Shown: positions 57,766 through 64,000 of the stretch, piece by piece | Position numbering within the stretch: the stretch's first letter is position 1 | Layout of the letters: each line of letters opens with the position of its first letter | DNA from: Dromaius novaehollandiae | Lineage: Eukaryota; Chordata; Aves; Casuariiformes; Dromaiidae | Assembly: GCF_036370855.1 (NCBI RefSeq) | Contig: NW_026991398.1 | Coordinates: forward strand, 124,001-188,000 | Length of the DNA stretch: 64,000 nt | Reading direction: 5' to 3' | The notes under the pieces: model-generated | Databases searched by the model: none | Told to the model about the DNA's origin: nothing | The model's input: the letters and a program-made list of their open reading frames with translations, nothing else | Position numbers and translations under genes: made by a program

Positions 57766-60214
57766 GTAAGTCTCTGTCTGCAGGGTGATACTACTGAGGT
57801 TCCTGGAGGGGTCTTCCGAACCCAGCCCGTAACGTGGGGTGATAGGCATTTTAATACTCTCTCTCCTGGATTATCCAGGGCATAGCAGGAGGAGATGCTT
57901 CAGAGCAGGATTCCCTGCCATACTGTCACAGGGACAGGGCATCCTGCTACTGGACAGGGCAGCCTGCTACCTTCTTCCAGAGATACTGCAGCAGTGTGCT
58001 GCTGGGGTGGGCACCCAGGTCTGCACAGGGCAGTGATTCAGAGCAGCATCCCTGTGCCCCAGGGTGCTGTGTGCCCAAGGCAGTGACTCTGCCGCCTGCG
58101 AGGGTCAGCACTCAGCCTGCCTGGGGAGCTCCCCACGGTGCTGCAGGGAGAAGCTCTGGGTGGGAGGAGCGACCCCTGGCCAGGCAGGTTCGTTCTCCCA
58201 TCAAGAGGGTGCTGCATGGGTCAAGGCTGCTCACAGCTCTAGCTCATGCACAGCACATGTCCAAGGGGTGTTTGCAAGAGGCAGATCAAGAGAAGGGCTA
58301 CTTGAAAGGGAAGGAGCTTTCCTTCTGGTGTCTCTGCTTTCCATTTTCTCCCTAATTTTGGCAGGGAGAAAAAAAGAAGAGTGTTCTGTTTTGGCAAGGA
58401 ACTGGGACTCACAAACCTTCCCTCTCAGAGATCAGGAGGTCTGGGAGAAAGCTCAGCAAACCCCTTCAACCCCACCTCCACATACAGACAGCATCAGCAT
58501 CACCTGTGTGGTCTCCCTGGGGTTTATGTTACCTGCTCCTCAGGAACTGCAGGCACAGAGATGCCTCTGGACAGTGCACTGTCCCGGGAGGTTTCTGTCG
58601 GGCAGATCTGAGCACACAAAAGGTGTGATGTGGTCTGTGAGCACTGCCTGGGAAAAGATGTTGGGACAGAGAAAGGTCCCAGCAGGGACTGCTCCAGGCA
58701 GCAGAGACAGGCAAGGAAGGAGATGGAACTGTTAACAGAAGCATCGTGGGAGGACAGATTTGGGCAAGTCATGGTCAGAGCCTCCAGTGCAAACACATTG
58801 CACTGAGCAAGCCCCCCATGTCCCTGCTCCCACCCAGCAGACCCTCTGTCCTGACAGCCATGGAGTCCAGACCATGAGCTGCCTCCTCTGCAGCCAGACC
58901 TCCAGCAGAGGAGAGGGGCATCTCTCCTGCCAGGGGCCTGTTTAGTGCTGCCCGACAAAGGGGCTGAGAGTGACTGCCCTGCGATGTCACCCTCTGCCAG
59001 GTGGCATGCCCAGATGGGTAAGGTGAAGGCTTTCCCAGGTGGAGGCTTTCCCAAGTGTCCCTCTGTCTCTCTCCTTGCCTCCCTTGGCAGCAGGATCATG
59101 GTGTTGCTCCTTGTTTCTTCTGTCCATGCTGCCCCTGTTCCTCTCTCAGGCTGTCCGGGGTGGATGGGTTTTCAGCTGCAGTTCAGACACCACCACTGCG
59201 AGTTGGGCAACAGAGGGGTCTGCATGGAAGTGAGGGGTGTGCAGCCCCCTTCTAAGCTGTGCAGCCCCAAGAAATGCAGTCTGTTGGGTTCGGAAGTGAG
59301 CTGATCCTCCCTTAAGGAGAAACCATCTGCAGTCCTGATGGGCCTTTGACTGTTTCCCCGGGGTGTCCTGCCAGGCTGAGAGCTCCAGAAAGGCGCTGCT
59401 GTCTCATAGCATATCTGTAATAGCTGAGAGACAAATGGAGAAGGTGCAGAGATGCAGAGAGTATGGAGATGGTGGTGGGAGGCAGTATATGGGCATCTGA
59501 AAAGAGCCCTGTGTGTGCTTGGCTAGAAGGGGAGTGTGGAGACCTCCCTCTGGTGCCTGGAGAAAGGGAGGAAGGTTGAAGATCTGCACTTTGAAACTGG
59601 ACTCCTCTGTTCTCAGCAGTGGCTGGTTTCCCTTCAGGGCAACATATGAGTGTGATCGTCCACCAGCTCAATGAGTTGGGAGCACAGGACAGCTGGGAAC
59701 AAGCCTAATAGCAAACTAGCTCTCCTCACGCTGCAACAAGGGACAGTGAATCTGTTTCTCGGCACTCACAGTAGAAATGCCAAGGATTTCTCCTTTTGAG
59801 GAACACTCCCCAGGGGTGACAAGACCATCTAAAATAAAATAAAAAATCCCAGAAACTCTCTTCCTCAAACCTCATTCTTTAGAATGGGGAGTGAAGACGG
59901 TGAAAAGCCCTTCTACACAATGAGTGGATTTCACCTGACAGAAACTGTGAGTGTCAGAGCTCGTCACCCCCTTCCTCTGTGTCCACTGCTGCACAGCAGG
60001 ACAGACTCCTCTGGAGCCCACAGGCAGAGGTCCCTGCTCGTCACAGCAGCACACTCAGCCAGTGCAAAGTGGAGCTCAAGCAAGGGAGCTGCACAAAGAT
60101 GCTCTCAGTAAAGAGAGAGGAAATGTGGGGGATTGTATGGGAACTGCAACAATTGGGGGCTTTTTTGCTTGAAGATTCTCTCCTAACTTCTCAATGTCTT
60201 TTCTCCTTGCACAG
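57766..60214 (+). other. Predicted 5' intron of OR5
   Basis: GT at 57766, AG at 60213-60214 after TTTTCTCCTTGCACAG. Longest intron of the set. It shares blocks with the introns of units 1 and 2 (58760-59040, 59280-59700). No gene seen. Confidence 0.5.
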
Positions 60215-60238
60215 TCCCCCATGCCTGGAGAGAGTAAA

Positions 60239-61198
60239 ATGTCCAACAGCAGCTCCCTCACCAAGTTCCTCCTCCTGCCGTTCTCTGACACACGGGAGCT
60301 GCAGCTCTTGCACTTTGTGCTGTTCCTGGGCATCTACCTGGCTGCCCTCCTGGGCAATGGCTTCATCATCACAGCCATAGCCTGTGACCACCGCCTCCAC
60401 ACCCCCATGTACTTCTTCCTCCTCAACCTCTCCCTCCTCGACTTTGGTTCCATCTCCACCACAGTCCCCAAATCCATGGCCAATTCCCTGTGGGACACCA
60501 GGGCCATTTCCTACTTGGGATGTATTGCCCAGGTCTTCCTCATTTTCTTCTTCTTTGGAGGAGAGTATTCTCTCCTCACAGTCATGGCCTACGACCGCTA
60601 TGTCGCCATCTGCAGACCCCTGCACTACGGGACCCTCATGGGCAGCAGATCTTGTGTCAAAATGGCAGCAGCTGCCTGGGCCAGTGGTTTTCTCCATGCT
60701 GTGCTGCACACTGGGAACACATTTTCAATACCACTCTGCCAAGGCAACACAGTGGACCAGTTCTTCTGTGAAATCCCCCAGATCCTCAAGCTCTCCTGCT
60801 CAGACGCCTACCTCAGGGAAGTTGCGGTTAGTGTAGTTACTGCCTGTTTAGGCTTTGTGTGTTTCATTTTCATTGTGGTGTCCTACGTGCAGATCTTCAC
60901 TGCTGTGCTGAGGATCCCCTCTGAGCAGGGCCGGCACAAAGCCTTTTCCATGTGCCTCCCGCACCTGGCCGTGGTCTCCCTGTTTGTCAGCACTGTCATG
61001 TTTGCTTACCTGAAGCCCCCCTCCATCTCCTCCCCATCTCTGGATCTGGTGGTGGCTGTTCTGTACTCGGTGGTGCCTCCAACTCTGAACCCCCTCATCT
61101 ACAGCATGAGGAACAAGGAGCTCCAGGATGCCCTGAGGAAAGTGATTTCATGGCCATTTTTCAGCAGTGGTAACATTGCCATTGCTCTCCACAAATGA
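60239..61198 (+). CDS. Olfactory receptor, OR14-type (OR5), intact
   Basis: 319 residues from MSNSSSLTKF. All family motifs are present: GN in TM1, MYFFLLNLSLLDFG, MAYDRYVAIC, KAFSMCLPHL, NPLIYSMRNKEL. The TM3 patch (FLIFFFFGGEYSL) and TM5 patch (VSVVTACLGFVCF) are unlike the other four. TM7 reads PTLNPLIYS where the others read PAVNPLIYS. The tail is eight residues longer and unrelated (WPFFSSGNIAIALHK). An in-frame ATG at 60221 (MPGESK) lies inside the predicted exon, which begins at 60215, so the protein could start six residues earlier. I chose the start shared with the paralogs. Confidence 0.95.
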   Translation: MSNSSSLTKFLLLPFSDTRELQLLHFVLFLGIYLAALLGNGFIITAIACDHRLHTPMYFFLLNLSLLDFGSISTTVPKSMANSLWDTRAISYLGCIAQVFLIFFFFGGEYSLLTVMAYDRYVAICRPLHYGTLMGSRSCVKMAAAAWASGFLHAVLHTGNTFSIPLCQGNTVDQFFCEIPQILKLSCSDAYLREVAVSVVTACLGFVCFIFIVVSYVQIFTAVLRIPSEQGRHKAFSMCLPHLAVVSLFVSTVMFAYLKPPSISSPSLDLVVAVLYSVVPPTLNPLIYSMRNKELQDALRKVISWPFFSSGNIAIALHK

Positions 61199-61395
61199 CT
61201 CCCATGGTATCCCATACCAGGACTGAGCACTGTTTGTTCACTATTGTTACTTTGATTAGTAGTATTTGTTATCCTGTTGGTGCACAAATGCTTGGATTCA
61301 TGCCAGCTTTACTGAGACTCCTCTGTCTCACCTGGTGCCCATATAGAATTGTTTCCAACGCTGGGTCAGAGCTGACTCCCTCACAGTACCTCTGA

Positions 61396-61401
61396 AATAA
61401 A
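61396..61401 (+). terminator. OR5 polyadenylation signal
   Basis: AATAAA about 200 bases after the stop. The AGGGGATTT context of the other units is not conserved here. Confidence 0.6.
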
Positions 61402-61569
61402 GTACGTTCTTTCTGGTGTAGAGCTTGAAGGCTGGGCTTCCTCCAAAGCTGCTGTCAAGAATAGGCCCAAGGAAATCATGACCAAAAGGGCTGCTGCTGA
61501 TGGGGTTCTCCATGGGTTCAGGAGCAAAAAGCTCATAGTCATGTAATGATCTCTTAGAGACCAAGGGCT

Positions 61570-63250
61570 GGATTTAGGACTCCCCCATCAGTGTCCAGTG
61601 ACAGTGGAGGGGATGAATGGTCACAGATTCACATAGCCAGAGCTGTGCCACATGTTAAAGCACAGTGTCAGATGGCTGTCCTTCTGGAGGGGAAGCTGGA
61701 GGTGCCAGGAGAGCTCAGAAGCTCTCCGGGGACAGCATGTTCTACGGGTGGGCAGTGAGAGGAGCCTCACAAAGTGAGAGGCCCACCAAGGTGGAGTCAA
61801 AGATAAAGTGCCAGAACAAGGTTTCCACAGGCAAAGGAGAGGCAGTGGGGACCCATCTGGCACAGGGAAGGGAGCCTGGAGAGCGATTCATGTCACTCTC
61901 TGTGAAATACCAGGGGCGGGATATAGAGCCACACCTGGACACAACTAGCTCCCTTGGAAATGCTCCACAGTCCTTGCAAGCACCTGCCACATCTGCAGTC
62001 CCCCTGCAGGGATTAGAGGCTGTGATCCCCATTTGGTTGGGTCTGCTCCCACCCTGACCAGCACGGCCAGTGCAGAGTCACCTCATGGCCCTGTGGCCTC
62101 ACAGCCTGCTCATTCTGCAGAGCAGTGCCAGCAGCTTGGGGCTCTGCAGAACAGGGGAGGGGGTGTGGGAATGGCCAGCAAGATCAGAGCAGTGACTGGG
62201 AGAGATGAGAAGGAAGTGGGACTGGGCTTGAAAGTGTCTTGGAGAGAAAAATGCAGACGCACATTTAAAAAAAACCAAACAAACGTTCAGAGTGTGGGTA
62301 CACTAAAGCGAGTTCACAGTGCAGATCCAGAAGTCCTTGCTGTCCTGACCCTCCCCATGGCCTGGGCAGTGCCTGAAGAAGGATTAATGCTCCCCACCCT
62401 CCCAGCTCATAGTGCCATTGTCCCTCCTGGCGGGTGGCACCAAAAAAAAAAAAAAAAGGCTGGAACCCTTTGTGGGAGCCTGCATTGAAGGAAGCAGGAC
62501 CCAGAAGCCACATCAGTTTGCTGCTGTCCCTCAGGCCCTGTCCCCAGCACATGCCCTTGAGCCAATCTCCCTCACCCTGCATGCTGGTCCTCACCCCAAA
62601 AGTCACATCCAGAAAGGGGTCCATGCCCAGCTGGAGGACTGGGCGTCCTGCTGTGACCCCCTGGGAGGACGAGCCCTCTCCTGGATCCTCTGCAGGGCTG
62701 GCAGGGAGCATGCAGAGGAGGCCCTGGGGCAGTCTACTCGGCCTGTAGACCATCCTCATCCCATGGGAGACCTCAAGCAGGGTGCTTCAGGGCAAAGATC
62801 CAGCCCACCTTGTTGTTGCATGAACAGAGAGGAGAAACTGTCCCAGGAAACTCCTCACACCCCCAGTCCCTGCTACCAGCCATCTCCAGCACTGGCCATT
62901 CCCTGTGGTCCTGGTGAGGGGTGATCTTTGAATGTGACCAGCTCCATCTGCCTGCTGGGCTCAGCACCTGTGTGGGGGGAATGACCACCCTGCCTGGCCT
63001 CCCTCCCTGGGCCCAGACCCCAGCAGACCCCAGAGCATGGCCTTCTGCTAACCCTGGGGGACAGGATCAGGGCTGGGCAGGGGCTGGGGACTGGTGGGAG
63101 GCTGCTGGGCAGGAGGGCCTTGGGGGATGGGGCACTGAGGGCTGTCATGGGAACCATGCTGGGGGACATTTCCCCACCCTGAACGCACCCTGTCCTGTGC
63201 GGTGCCTGCACAGTGGGGCCATGGGGTCACACGGAGGGCAGCAGGGCAGG
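61570..63250 (+). repeat. Module V, unit 5 copy
   Basis: Counterpart of 7826-8785 and 13925-15315. The landmark CAGACCCCAGCAGACCCCAG at 63015 matches 8497-8516 and the GCTAACCC block follows. It contains an A-rich tract at 62443-62457. No gene recognised. Confidence 0.55.
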
Positions 63251-64000
63251 GCCAGCGCAGGGACAGGAGGGAGACAGGAGCCGCGACACTCCAGAAGCTC
63301 CCGACAGTCCTGGAGGGGAACCACTGCTGCTAGCAGAGTCGGGGATTTCTCGAGGGCTGCAGCCAGCGGCACAGGCTGCCAGGACTCCCAGACCCAGCAC
63401 AGGTGGTTGGAGCCCAGTAATGCAGCTCACGGTGCCCTCCGTCCTGCGTCACTGTCCTCTCTCAGGCGCACTGCCAAGTGTGTCACTCCCTGCACAGGCA
63501 GGGAGAGGAGCTGCTGGAGGTCTTGTGTTCTCACCCCTGCTGATCTCGGCTCTGCCCTGGTGTCAGCCCACAGGCTCTGCCCTGGGTCATGTCATGTCTC
63601 CCTACACTCTCCTCTGAGACCATGTAGAGACTTGCAATACATAGCTCTGCTTGGAGCTGGCCACCACAGCCCACCTGCACAGGGCCTGGAGATCCCAGCA
63701 AGGCTGTGCTTGAAGGTGAGGCTGTGATTGTCCTTGGTCAAAGTAGATGGGATGGTCTGGCTGGGGCCAAGGGGAGGAAAAGACAAGAGACAACAAGGAG
63801 AAGATTCAGTAAAGCAAATTTCAAAAGAGTTTAACAAAAAAATAAGAAATAACGATGACAGCTGAGCAGCACTGGGGCAGGGGCCCAGGGATTTTTAAAA
63901 ATTCTCCTAGAGAAAGCACTTAACAACCTGATCTAACTGTAAAGTTAGCCCAGCTCAGAGCAGACTGTGGTCCCGGAGGTCTCCAGCAGTCTCTCCCAAC
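63251..64000. other. No recognisable feature
   Basis: GC-rich to about 63600, then AT-richer. Frames on both strands are short and overlap without resemblance to a known family. Confidence 0.4.

Overview
This window looks like bird nuclear DNA. It holds five single-coding-exon olfactory receptors of the OR14-type avian (gamma-c) expansion, set among many CR1 LINE fragments. No bacterial-type genes or tRNA/rRNA genes were seen. Four receptors read through intact (6503-7438 +, 12623-13558 +, 35996-36931 -, 60239-61198 +). The fifth (18681-19614 -) is interrupted only by one extra base in an 8-base homopolymer.

The window is built from repeated units of roughly 9-12 kb. In gene orientation a full unit runs: module S (about 1.6-2 kb), module T, a CR1 fragment antisense to the gene, module U, a conserved promoter plus 5' noncoding exon (P) ending in a splice donor, an intron of 1.0-2.4 kb, the receptor coding exon, an AATAAA signal, and module V. 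Unit 1 (1-8785 +) and unit 2 (8786-15315 +) are tandem. Unit 3 (about 30060 down to 16700, -) and unit 4 (about 50000 down to 34640, -) are tandem on the other strand. Unit 5 (50208-63250 +) points right again. Units 2/3 therefore meet tail to tail near 16 kb, and units 4/5 meet head to head between about 43.6 and 50.2 kb. A headless + strand T/CR1 relic lies between units 3 and 4 (32798-34410).

The five receptors are nearly identical over most of their length. They differ mainly at the outer half of TM3 and in TM5, as expected from gene conversion plus diversification of the ligand pocket. The P modules (near 4.3, 10.1, 21.9, 38.3 and 57.4 kb) share an AT-rich homeodomain-like motif, an O/E-like half site, and a GTAAG donor. 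Each faces an acceptor 14-29 bases upstream of the receptor ATG, which predicts a two-exon transcript for each gene. Four of the five P exons carry the same 37-codon upstream frame (open-ended in two).

The least ordinary stretch is 46860-49815, an array of about 40 copies of a 64-bp monomer with a TGAGGTCA core. Two copies of the same monomer, exactly 64 bp apart, sit inside every S module. The array has the orientation and place expected for the S module of unit 4, so it is probably that module's expanded remnant. A retroviral solo LTR (51140-51876) with a 5-bp target duplication lies in the S module of unit 5, and the empty site is preserved in unit 1. A second copy of the LTR is at 32165-32797. 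All module boundaries are by eye and approximate to tens of bases.
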